Origin: Closterium sp. Naga37s-1
Taxonomy: Eukaryota > Streptophyta > Zygnematophyceae > Desmidiales > Closteriaceae
Direction: 5' to 3'
NCBI GenBank assembly: GCA_947471745.1
Contig: CANJKZ010000409.1
Span: forward strand, 62,001 to 126,000
Length of the DNA stretch: 64,000 bases
The position numbers were made by a program, and so were the translations under genes. Positions 52,146 to 62,439 of the stretch are shown piece after piece (the stretch's first letter is position 1; each line of letters opens with the position of its first letter). The notes under the pieces are model-generated. The model was not told where the DNA came from. It was given only the letters and a program-made list of their open reading frames with translations, and did not search any database.

Positions 52146-55100
52146 ATGACTTCTCTTTGTAGTAGCGGTGGGAGTGGTGGCGGCGATGGTGACAGCAATG
52201 GGAGTGGTGGCGGCCATAGTAGCAGTCGCTGTGGAGCTGTTCAGTGGGGAGTTTCTGGCGGTGGCCAGATGCAGCTGCAGCGGCGTCCGCGCGAGACCCT
52301 TTCGCCCAAGCAGCTACGTGAGTGGTACGCTAGTAGGGGTGGTGGCGGCGGCAGTAGTGGCAGTCGCTGTGCAGCTGTTCAATCGGGAGCTTCTGGCGGT
52401 GGCCTGGTGCAGCAACAGCAGCGTCCGCGGCGACACCCTTACGCCCCAGCAGCTTCGTGAGTGGTACGCTCAGCGTGGGGCGTCTCGGAGTAGTGCTCGC
52501 TGCCCGTACGTCATTCGCACAGGTGATCGGGCTGGTCAGACTTGCGGGACAGTTGGTCACACACAGTCCCGCTGCTTCTCCTGTTTGAGCGACACCTGGC
52601 GTGCAGAGTTTGGCGACGCGGCTGAGCTCCCCCGCTGGCTAGAGCTGCTTAGGCGGGGTGTGGATATCTTTGCTCTTGACTATGATACTATCCTTGCAGC
52701 CATGTATGCATTGACTGCTAGTGCTGAGGGTGACTGTTACCTGTGTGTGCCGCCCGACCCAGGTATAGAGGCTGCTGCTCTAGGTGCTAGTGAGTCTGCT
52801 CTCTTTGGTACTGCGCCTGCTGAGGCCTTGCACACCTTCACGCTTGACTCAGGTGCTTCGCGCTATCTCTTTCGCGACAGTACCACAGTCACACCACTCC
52901 CTGCACCTGTTGCTGTCAGACTGGCTGACCCCTCAGGGGGCCCAGTTCTTGCCCATTCCTCCACTGTTCTCTCGTGTCCGGCGGTCCCGTCCGGCTCACT
53001 CTCAGGTCTTCACCTCCCCTCATTCTTTACGAACTTGGTGAGTACCGCTGCCCTCCAGGATGCGATGGTCACTACCACCACTCCTGGGGGTCAGCATGTG
53101 TCGATCTGCAAGTGAACACGGACGGGCCGTCACCTTGCCACGTTCACCCGTCGGCCTAGGTCGAGTCTGTACACACTGACTACTGAGCCTCCTCAGGTAG
53201 CTGCGTCAGCGTCTGCGTCAGGTCAGCTTGCAGCCCCTTGCTCGTGTCGCGCCTTGTCGCACCAGACTCTCCTTTGGCACCACCACCTTGGTCCCCTCCC
53301 TTCCACGCCTCCGTGGCATGCACTCCCGTCTCCTTGTCTCTGGTCTTCCCAGGTCTCTGCCTCCCCTCCCACCCTCGCCTGACCCTCCCTGCCTTCCTTG
53401 TGTCGAGGGGCGGCAGCGCGCCGCTCCTCAGTCCTCCTCGTTTCCCCCGACGACTGCTCCCCTGCAGGCTCTCCACATGGACGTGTGGGGCCCAGCCCGC
53501 GTCCGTAGACAGGGCCGCGAGCGATACTTTCTGCTGGTTGTTGACAACTACTCGCGTTACACCACAGTCTTCCCCTTGCGCAGCAAGGGGGAGGCCCCTG
53601 ATGTTTGATCCCTTGGATCCGCGCTGTCCGTCTCCAGCTCCGCGAGCGGTTCGACACGGACCTTCCGGTCCTGCGTCTGCACTCTGACAGAGGTGGTGAG
53701 TCCGCCTCCGACCTATTGCGGGACTTTTGTCGTGGGGAGGGCATTCGCCAGTCGTTCACGCTTCCGGCCTCTCCGCAGCAGAATGGGGTTGCTGAGCGCC
53801 GCATTGGCCTAGTCATGGATGTTGCTCGTACCTCCATGATCCATGCGGCTGCCCCCCATTTTCTGTGGCCGTTTGCGGTCCGGTACGCTGCGCATCAGCT
53901 CAACCTCTGGCCCCGTGTCTCCTTGCCGAAGACCTCGCCGACACTGCGTTGGACGGGAGAGGTTGGCGATGCGTCGGTGTTCCGGGTCTGGGGATCTCGT
54001 GCCTTTGTCAGTGATACCTCCGCGGACAAGCTCTCCACCCGCGCCATTCCCTGTGTCTTCCTTGGCTTTCCCCCTGACGCGCCTAGCCGGCAGTTTTACC
54101 ACCCCACCTCACGCCGTGTCCTGCCCTCTCAGGACGTCATGTTTGACGAGTCGGTTCCCTTTTACCGTCTCTTCCCCTACCGCACTGCCCCTCTCCCCCC
54201 CCCCCCCCCGCCGCTCTTCCTCGCACCAGGTCCTCCTCCGGTAGACCCCCTCCCCCCTCAGGATCCTGCTCCCTCAGGTGTGTCCCAGGTAGACCATATC
54301 GAGCATGTCGAGGTAGCTGTCGACTCTGGTGCTACTGGGGGTGGTGCTGCTAGGGGTGCTGCGTCTGGGGGTACTGATCCTAGGGGTGCTGAGCCTGAGC
54401 GTGCGGAGCCTGGGGGTGCTGAGCCTGGGGGTGCTGAGCCTGAGCGTGCTGAGCCTGCAGGTACTTTGTCTGCTGGTCGTCCTACGGGTGCTTCGTCACG
54501 GCGGGAGCATCTCTCTCCACCGCAGCTGCGCGAGTGGTTTGCTCGGCGCTGGAGCCTTCGGAGTGGAGCTACTGGAGCTGTAGGGCCTGCCGCTGGAGGC
54601 CCTGGAGCTGGAGGCACTGGAGCTGCTGGTCCTGGAGGCTGGAGCTGCTGGTCCCGGAGGTGCTCGTACTGGAGGTACTGGAGCTGCTGGAGCCGGTGGT
54701 ACTGCAGGCGCTGGAGCTGGAGGCGCTGGAGCTGGAGGTACCGGAGGTACTAGAGATACTGGTCCTGGAGGTGCTGGAGGTCCTACGGGTGTCCCATCAC
54801 GGCGGGAGCCTAACTCTCCACCGCAGCTGCGAGAGTGGTTTGCTCGACGCTGGAGCCTTCAGAGTGGCGCTGCTGGAGCTGGAGGTGCTGCAGGCGTTAG
54901 AGCTGGAGGCGCTGTCGCTGGAGGTAGCGGAGGTGCTGGAGGCGCTGGAGCTGGAGCTGCTGGAGGTACTGGAGCCGCTGGTCCCGGAGGTGCTCGTACT
55001 GGAGGTACTGGAGCTGCGAGAGCAGGTGGTGCTGCAGGCGTTGGAGCTGGAGACCCTGGAGCTGGAGACCCCAGAGCTGGAAGTGTTGGCCTTGGGGGTG

Positions 55101-57400
55101 CTGGTGCTGTTGGTGCTGGTTCTGGAGGCACTGTGCGGCCGCGACCGTACTTCGTTCCACTGCTTCAGCAGGTTCTTGGTCTCCCGTCTTCTATTGGCCT
55201 TACCCCTCCCTTACAATGTCCACCGCTTGACCAGTCGCTGCCACAGTTACAACCAGCCTTCCCACTGCCTGCTCCATCCCCTTACACTGAGCAGACAGGA
55301 GGTCTTATAGAGCGTCGTGAGCCTGCATCTCGTCCTGCCTCGCCTGTTCGCGCTGTTCGCTCCGGTCGTCGTGTTCCGCGTCAGCGTCCTCCTCCTGCTC
55401 CCGGCACGCACCATATGGCACTTCGTCCTTCCTCTGTTCCACAGCGTGTCCCCCTGCCGTCTCCTCCTGCGTCCTCTCTTGCTGACGGACCGGACCCTGA
55501 GTCTGACTTACTTCGTGCTGCTTGTCCTACTGTAACACGTCTTCTGGCCACTATTGTCACTGACCCTTCGTTTGAGTCCATTGCTGCGTCTGCCCTAGTT
55601 GCTGAGCTTGTTGACTTTTCTTCCTCCTGTCGTCTCGACTACGCCGCTAGTCTTGTTGCTGAGTCTGAGTCTGTCTGTCCTCCGTCCGTCGGGGGTGAGT
55701 GTGCTCTTGGCACGGACGTCCTTGAGGACTGGCAGGAGGACTTTGAGTGTTTTGCAGCTGCTGTACCTTATCTCGTGTCCATGCTTATTGCACCTGAGGG
55801 AGACCCGGATGCACCAGACATCCCGACCCCGCGCTCTTACGCAGAGGCGATTACGGGTCCCTCCTCCTCTTAGTGGCAGACAGCCATGGACCCAGAGATG
55901 GCATCCTGGAAGTCCACAGGCACTTACGTCGACGCAGTTCCCCCTCTTGGGGCGAACATTGTCGATGGCATGTGGATTTTCAGGGTGAAGCGGCCGCCGG
56001 GTTCTCCACCTGCCTTCAAGGCTCGTTACGTTGCTAGAGGCTTCTGTCAGCGACAGGGAGTTGACTTCTTCCAGACCTTCTCCCCTACCCCGAAGATGAC
56101 TACTCTTCGGGTACTTCTGCACGTTGCCGCTCAGCGTGACTACGAGCTTCACTCTCTTGACTTCAGCACGGCTTTCTTACAGGGCAGCCTGCACGAGGAG
56201 ATCTGGCTGCGCCGCCCACCTGGCTTCACTGGGTCCTTTCTTGCAGGTACCCAGTGGAGCCTCCGGCGGCCAGTCTACGGTCTCCGCCAGGCGCGTCGCG
56301 AGTGGCACGACACACTGAGGACGACGCTAGCGGCTCTTGGGTTTGCCCCTTCGACTGCTGACCCATCGTTGTTTCTACGCACCGACACTTCGCTGCCGCC
56401 GTTCTACATCCTCTTGTACGTCGACGATTTGGTTTTTGCCACTGCTGACACTGAGGGACTGGCCCTAGTGAAGTCGGAGCTGCAGAAGAGATACACGTGC
56501 ACAGACCTGGGTGAGCTGCGCAGCTATCTTGGCTTGCAGATCACCCGGGACAGAGCACGGCGCACCATTACCTTGACTCAGTCACACATGGTGCAGCAGG
56601 TCCTTCAGCGCTTCGACTTCCAGTACTCCTCGCAACAGTCCACTCCTCTGCCTACCGGTCACTCGCTCTCAGCTCCACCTTCGGACGAGTCCGTAGAGCC
56701 GAGTGGCCCGTATCCAGAGCTTGTGGGCTGCCTCATGTACCTGATGACACGCACTCGACCTGACCTTGCCTACCCTCTTAGCATCCTGGCACGCTATGTT
56801 GCGCCCGGGAGACACCGACCAGAGCACTAGAAGGCCGCTAAGAGGGTGTTGCGCTACTTGTGCAGTACGTCGGGCATGGGGCTCGTGCTTGGAGGACAGG
56901 GTCCAGTTGTCCTCACTGGACACGCAGACGCTTCTTGGGTTGACGACTTGGCTACGCAGCGGTCGACACAGGGTTACACTTTTAGCCTTGGCTCCGGCTC
57001 CGTTTCGTGGCGGTCTACCCGCTCGTCTTCTGTTCTCAGTTCCAGTTGTGAGGCTGAGATCTACGCAGGGGCCATGGCTGCACAAGAGTTACGCTGGCTT
57101 ACCTACCTGCTGACCGACTTGGGAGAGCCGCCTCGTTCTCCTCCAGTTCTGTACGTCGACAACAAGGCCATGATTGCCTTGTGTCAGGAGCACAGACTGG
57201 AGCGCAGGACGAAGCACATCGCTCTGCGTTACTTCCTTGCTCGAGAGTTGCAGCAGCGTGGTCAGCTTCGTCTTGTTTACGTGGCCTCTCGGGCCAACAC
57301 TGCTGATATCTTCACCAAGGCACTTCAGCCTTGTGATCATCAGTGTTTCTGTACTGTTTTAGGCCTTGTGCCTACTTGGCCTCACCTGCTCACTTCTTGA
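52146..57400 (+). pseudogene. Gag-Pol polyprotein of Copia element 3 (broken)
   Basis: ATG 52146 opens a Gly/Ser-rich Gag with QLREWYA modules at 52311 and 52450 and a zinc motif C-x13-C-x4-H-x4-C at 52501-52575. Then LDSGAS (about 52843), integrase (53480-54070), a Gly-rich linker with QLREWFA at 54523 and 54824, RT (YVDDLVFAT near 56418) and RNase H (57050-57340). Lesions: a one-base insertion near 52430, TGA 53113, frameshifts near 53292, 53592 and in the linker (54540-54850), TAG 55871 where sister copies have CAG, TAG 56828 where element 2 has TGG. The RT-RNase H frame 55133-57400 is otherwise continuous. Confidence 0.92.
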
Positions 57401-57500
57401 CTCTTCTTGTACTGTGATCTATATACATATACCTGCATGCTTACACTTGCTAGGTTTTGATCACTGTACTGCTTGTTCTCCATTATATAACTCTGCATGT

Positions 57501-57589
57501 GAACTGGCCATGTGGCCATTTGCTTGTGTGTGGTGACTTCGGTGATCCACCCTGAGCTTGCTTTGCTTTTCTTGACTGGTCTTGTGACC
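57501..57589 (+). other. Paired mini-hairpins in 3' noncoding region of element 3
   Basis: TGGCC-ATGT-GGCCA at 57505-57518 and GGTC-TTGT-GACC at 57578-57589, with GATCCACCCTGAGCTTGC between. Confidence 0.6.
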
Positions 57590-57621
57590 TCTTGTTCTCC
57601 CCCACTTTGCCTATGGGAGTG

Positions 57622-57753
57622 TGTCAAACTTATATGTTGCATGTTGTGTAGGCTGTAGTGGGGTAGCCCATATGGGGTACAACCCAATTTAGGGTTAGTA
57701 CTTGTACCCATCCTGCTGCTAGTTCATTCATCCCTGCTCGTTAGTTTCTGACA
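57622..57753 (+). repeat. 3' LTR of element 3
   Basis: 132 bp, TGTCAAACT...TTCTGACA. Shares GTAGGCTGTAGTGGGGTAG and ACTTGTACCCA with element 1's LTR, so the two are the same family. Confidence 0.9.
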
Positions 57754-58499
57754 ATTGTACAACATGACAGTTGTATACGTTTTTCCAGTTTGCAAATACA
57801 TGCTGTAAGTTCAGTTTCTTTATTTAGTCAATGTCTTCTTGGGAGTACATTTTCCACCAAAATCTGATTTGTCGAAATTCCCTGTGTCGCAATTGGTCAA
57901 AATTCGCACACATTCACAATTTTGTCGATAAGTAAGTATGGTTGAGAGTAACGCTCTACTTCGCGATACCACCATCGAGCTTAATTCTATTGACCAACAT
58001 CTCATCCAAAGCCAGTTTCGTTGACCAGCGAGGCTCGTCCTCGACATCGATGTAATCCCGTCGACCAGCGTCTCGTTGACAACCACTTTCGTTGACCAGT
58101 TATCGACGTCGACGTCGACGTATTAATCTCATCGACATACGCTTCGTCACACACAGGTAAAAGTTTCTCGATGTCAACGATGATCACAAAACGCAGCAAG
58201 CTCCACACATTTGCCCACTGGACAGCGAGGTCGACTTCGCCCATGCAAGGGGGGGGCTTTTCTCTTCGACACCACAGGCTCTGGATTTGCCACGAAGGAT
58301 GCATACAAGGATTGGACGGGCACGGGAAATGGGGGAGGGAGTGCTTGAATAGTTTTCTGGTACATGGTTAGAAAAATATGACCCTTCAATTTGAGGGTCT
58401 ATTTAAGTGTGGCCCTTTAGGGATCAGGATTGGTCGAAAAAAACAAAGGTTTGAACAGCAGGGCAAAATCTCCATTGACCCATCATTCTCCACCAGGAT
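57754..58499. other. Unassigned stretch between element 3 and the Gypsy relic
   Basis: No gene supported. 57990-58130 has several CGTTGACCAG and GTCGACCAG repeats and a run of GACGTC/GTCGAC, faintly like the core of the 14050-15044 insertion. A small inverted repeat (ACCCTTCAATTTGAGGGT) lies at 58381-58398. Confidence 0.4.
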
Positions 58500-59430
58500 G
58501 ACAACGCTAGACAATATGGTAGTTACAAGTATACATTGATGCCGTTCGGACTGACGAAAGCCCTCTTGACATTTCATCTGACGATGAACGTGGTGTTTTT
58601 GGACATGCTCAATAAAACAGTGATCGTGTACCTCGAGGACATTCTTGTGTACAGTAAGACTCAAGAGCAGAATTTCAAGGAATTGGAAGAAGTATCCCAT
58701 CGCTTACAACATAACCAGTTAACAACAAAGGGCTTTAAGGGTGAGATCTTAAAGTTGGAGTTGGAGTTCTTGGGGCAAGTGATTCAAAGGGAAGGTTTCA
58801 GGATTTACGTAAAGAAAAAGCCAGTGTTTTTCAGGAGTGGAAGTTGCCGACGATTATCACCAAGTTGCGAAGTTTTCCGGGGTTCATCAATTAGTGCGAA
58901 TATTTATCCCGAATATGGCAGTGAAAACTGGACCCCTGGCAAGATTAAAAATATATTGTGTTCACCCTCTGCTCTATGGCTAGCACATCCGTCGACGGAT
59001 TATTGAAGTAGTAATAGACGCCAAAGATTTCCCCAGAGGCGCTATACTATTACAGGACTTCGGCAACGGGCTGCAACGATTTGCGTGTAATTCATGCCGG
59101 ATGCAACCACCGGAGCGCAACTATCGAGTGCATGACAATAAAACGCCTGCCATCGTGCACGCGTTCCGAACCTGGCGCTGCTATTTGACGGGAGTTGGCG
59201 TGACAGTCAGGACGGATCACGAGCCACTATAGCCCAGCCGACACTCAAACAATGACATATTCGAAGGTTGAATTTTCTCAGAGTCCAACTTTCGCTATAC
59301 CACCACGTACAAGAAGGGCGTGAATGATATTGTTGACGCCCTGATCCGATCTTCGATGCAGACAACAACGGTGAAAATCACCCATTCCATGCTGCTGTTG
59401 ATATGGCTATTCATTCATGGCTACTAGACT
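58500..59430 (+). pseudogene. Ty3/Gypsy RT and RNase H relic
   Basis: Plus-strand frame 58536-59006: YTLMPFGLTKALLTFHLTMN, then VIVYLEDILVYSK, a Gypsy RT catalytic block in which the second position of YLDD is Glu, then LEFLGQVIQREGF. RNase H follows with stops: DAKDFPRGAILLQDFGNG (59018-59070), YRVHDNKTPAIVHAFRTWRCYL (59122-59190), VRTDHEPL (59205). YLED would abolish polymerase activity. No LTRs were found. Confidence 0.85.
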
Positions 59431-59489
59431 GGCCACGTTTATAAGCTCAACCAGCATCATTGAATGTTGTCACAATACAAGAATTATTA

Positions 59490-61955
59490 CCTTAAGGCTG
59501 GGAGTAACTAGATTTGGGTCCCGTCATACCTACTATTAAGGGAGTGGCTGACGCATAAGGTTCACAACTCCAACCTCTCCTGTATCTGCAACGTTTGCCC
59601 CGAATCCGCGCTCACACATCAGCCCTTCCCACTTCTTGAACCCAAGACCAACTGTTACGTAAAGCTCCGTCGTCGGCGCTAACTGACTCAATGACAAAGG
59701 CCATACTCTCACATTGGTCGATGAAAGCATGCGATACTTCCGGGTGGCAAATGTACCGAAGCAGCACATACGAGGTCTTCCGCCTCTTGCTGGCTCACGT
59801 GCAATGGCAATCGAAGGAGAAAGGGTGGATCAGGTAGACCGACATTATTCGGCAGCTAAGGCATTCAAGACTACCAGAGCGAGAAAGGCATCCGCACCAA
59901 GGCATCGCCAAATGAACGAATCGGACGCTCATGACGAAGGTCCGAGCCCCTTGAAACAAGCATGTCTCCTTATCGCCATCTAGAGGACGTACGCCACGAA
60001 TCGCACCTTCAGTCTGCACAACCCCCTCTCCACCATTACGATCGAAGGATACTTCTCGCATCATCTTAAGTGGACAGGAAAGAATTGTGACACCTTGATG
60101 CTGAGAGTATGGGGGTGTATAGTGTAGTATAGACAACAAGCGGCCACAACATAAGAGCATGGCAAACGAAGCTTCACCACCCTAGACAACGAAGCCGTAG
60201 CTGCAGTCCCCAAGCAAGACCCACCTAACAAACACCCCAGACCAAACCAATTACCGTGCAACGACAACGATGATGGCGACGACGCACCGCTGGACCTGAC
60301 GCACGAAACTCTGCAAAACTCTTCACCTGCACCCGAAAGGGACTGTGATGACATCCATGAAGTCGCAAATGAAGGTCGCTGTAATATGGCTGTCTTTGGC
60401 CTGCAACTGCTCGGGATTTTTGGAGCAAAATTCGCGGTACCACACGTCATTGACCCAAGAACGCCACGACAAGCGCTGACAAGACCTCATAGTAAGAAAT
60501 TGACTAATGCAATGGAAGCAGAAAATAAGGCCCTGGACACGCGACACATGAGTGCTCGTGGACACGCAGTAGTGAAGGAAAGAAGGAATCGCTCACATTT
60601 TTTGTTTTTTTTTTTTTTTTAGTGAAAGCCGAGGCGGACAACAATGACAAATAATTCAAGGCTCATTGGGTCGTACGTGGCTATGACCAACGCCACGCAA
60701 TAGATTTCTATCAGACCATCGCACCAGCAAGCAGTCACGCGTCACAGAGAATCCTTTGCGCCATTGCCGCCTCAAAACATTTGCCCCTACGACACATCCA
60801 TAAGAAGAACGTGACTCTACGCGATTGGATGCGTATTAAAGTCCCAATCACTAGACCAAAATGATAAAAGGGCTTGTTCCAAATGCAGGTCAGTGCGCCC
60901 AAACCCCCCCAGGCTAACATGCCTATGGACCCACCTAGGATCAATTGGGGATCCAAAGTGTAAATCTTCTGACACCTCCCCACATAAGGAGGCCCGAGAC
61001 ACGGCAGAGCGCAAACGGCAGCATGCGCATACACCAGGATTCAAACCCGAGACCTTCAGCTCTGACACCATGTTGAAGTCCAAATCACTAGACCATTGGG
61101 ATAAAAAGGGCTTGTTCCAAATGCGGGTCAGTGCGCCCAAACCTCCCCAGGCTAACATGCATGTGACCCCCCTAGCATCAATCGGGGATCCACAGTGTAG
61201 GTCTTCTGACACCCCCCCACACAGGGAGGTCTTCTCAACCAGCTAAATATGAACCTAGGAAGCCATGTTGACATCACCACCAATCACACTTAAACTCAGT
61301 TCCTGTGACTCAACATCTCCTACTCACCTGACGACATTCGCCTGTCATCTTCGAAGTACGCTAAGACACTCATGGAACGTTCCGAACCCGCCCCACTTGC
61401 TCCTGTGTAAGCATACTTGGACCCAGTTACAAACATGACAACAGCATTAGCAGTAGTTGGGATGGCTGTTGATTGCCCGTGTGACAAGCAGGCCCGACCT
61501 TTCCTACATCGAAAGTCAAACTTCTCAATACTCTCGCCAACCTGAAGTAGAGAACACGCTGGACCTACAATGCGATGTCTTGTACTTCGTCTATATTCCC
61601 AACATTTGTCTCTCTTATTCAACTCTCACGACTTGCTCCTTCAACCTCGTCTGATACGTCTATGCCGATCGTGGCGCTGATCTAGACAATTGACGGCCAT
61701 GAACCAGCTTGCTCTTCCGATTCAAGCCCACGAGACATGTTTCATGATATTCTCATAAACTAGAACCAGTTGTTACGTCATCAGCCGAATAAAGTTAATA
61801 GCCGCCACCGCTACTGTTCGCAAAAGATTGTATCTGCAAGAGGTTCTACAAGAAATGGATATCGCAACATTCCAGCTTCACAGCGACATTAAGAGCACAT
61901 GATAGCAAGCAAGCCTATTTTCGTCGGCAAAACGTAGCGCATCGCACTTCAATAT
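59490..61955 (+). pseudogene. Copia relic E (B/D family), interrupted by a SINE
   Basis: Plus-strand fragments of the B/D family: SCICNVCPESALTHQPFPLLEP (59575-59640, pre-integrase), DPRTPRQALTRPHSKKL (60450-60500) and FKAHWVVRGYDQRHAIDFYQT (60658-60720, RT start), then after the SINE VDITTNHT, LSSSKYAKTL (61268-61375) and RNase H LYLQEVLQEMDIATFQLHSD (61830-61890). RT core between 60835 and 61240 is missing. It stops at 61955 inside the RNase H region, where element D's LTR begins, so D inserted into E. Confidence 0.8.
60838..61236 (-). mobile_element. Tandem tRNA-derived SINE
   Basis: Two direct copies of one sequence start at about 60841 and 61079, 238 bp apart. On the minus strand a pol III promoter is seen: A box TGGTCTAGTGATTTGG (near 61081-61098) and B box GGTTTGAATCC (61037-61048), spaced as in a tRNA. 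The A box resembles tRNA-Glu/Asp type genes. The 3' part contains TTTGGGCGCACTGACCTGCA. The order is partial unit, full unit, partial unit, head to tail. Confidence 0.7.
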
Positions 61956-62365
61956 TGTTACAATTCCAAGTGGGACTTAGCGAAGGATCGTTCAGGGTTG
62001 ATCGCAGGTAGTGTTGCAGCAGAAGTGTTGACCTCAGGTCAGAGTGAATGTAAATGACTGGGATGATAATAACATGCATATATCGTGTTTATGTAGGAAA
62101 TACTAAGGAATGCTAAACGACCTAGACTAGCCATGTAATCTAAGAGGTACATTTCCTTATTATAGCGAATTCAAATCGTGCGGCGCGGGAACCCGTTTCA
62201 AACCTGTTCCCGCTCTTTTCACTTCCGATGTTTCTGCCTGCATCGGTCTCGGTCAGGCAGTTGCTGGTGTCGCTTCGACTCTTCTGACTCCTCGACTTCG
62301 TACTCGGTAGAGTTGGCCCTTGCAGCATACAGGAATGCCTTCTCATTGAATTTCATATCGTAACG
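61956..62365 (-). repeat. 3' LTR of Copia D
   Basis: 410 bp, TGTTACAATT...CGTAACG in plus orientation; the expected terminal CA is CG. Aligns over its length with 21527-21943. Confidence 0.9.
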
Positions 62366-62439
62366 CTCCCCTTCATTCCTGGGTGCACAGAGGGCTGACT
62401 CTCTTGACTACTCCCATGAGGTCAACCTCTTGTACTGCT

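Larger units (their letters stand above)
51960..57753 (+). mobile_element. Copia element 3 (5' LTR missing)
   Basis: Close relative of element 1 throughout Pol. It begins with a short leader (51960-52145) following the (TAA)n tract; the 3' LTR is 57622-57753, preceded by CTATGGGAGTG. Gag-Pol is 52146-57400 with at least four frameshifts and three stops, the most damaged of the three sister copies. No target duplication can be defined because the 5' end is lost. Confidence 0.9.

Noticed and set aside
2210..56830. TAG reassigned to glutamine as in some ulvophyte algae
   Set aside because: Element 1 Gag-Pol appears to end at a TAG in the position where element 2 has TAA and element 3 a nearby TGA, and the copies also contain frameshifts; decay by C-to-T change is simpler. 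Not formally excluded from one window.
45077..57753. Elements 2 and 3 as one composite transposon
   Set aside because: The outer LTRs are diverged and the flanking 5-bp sequences (TCGAT and ATTGT) do not match.
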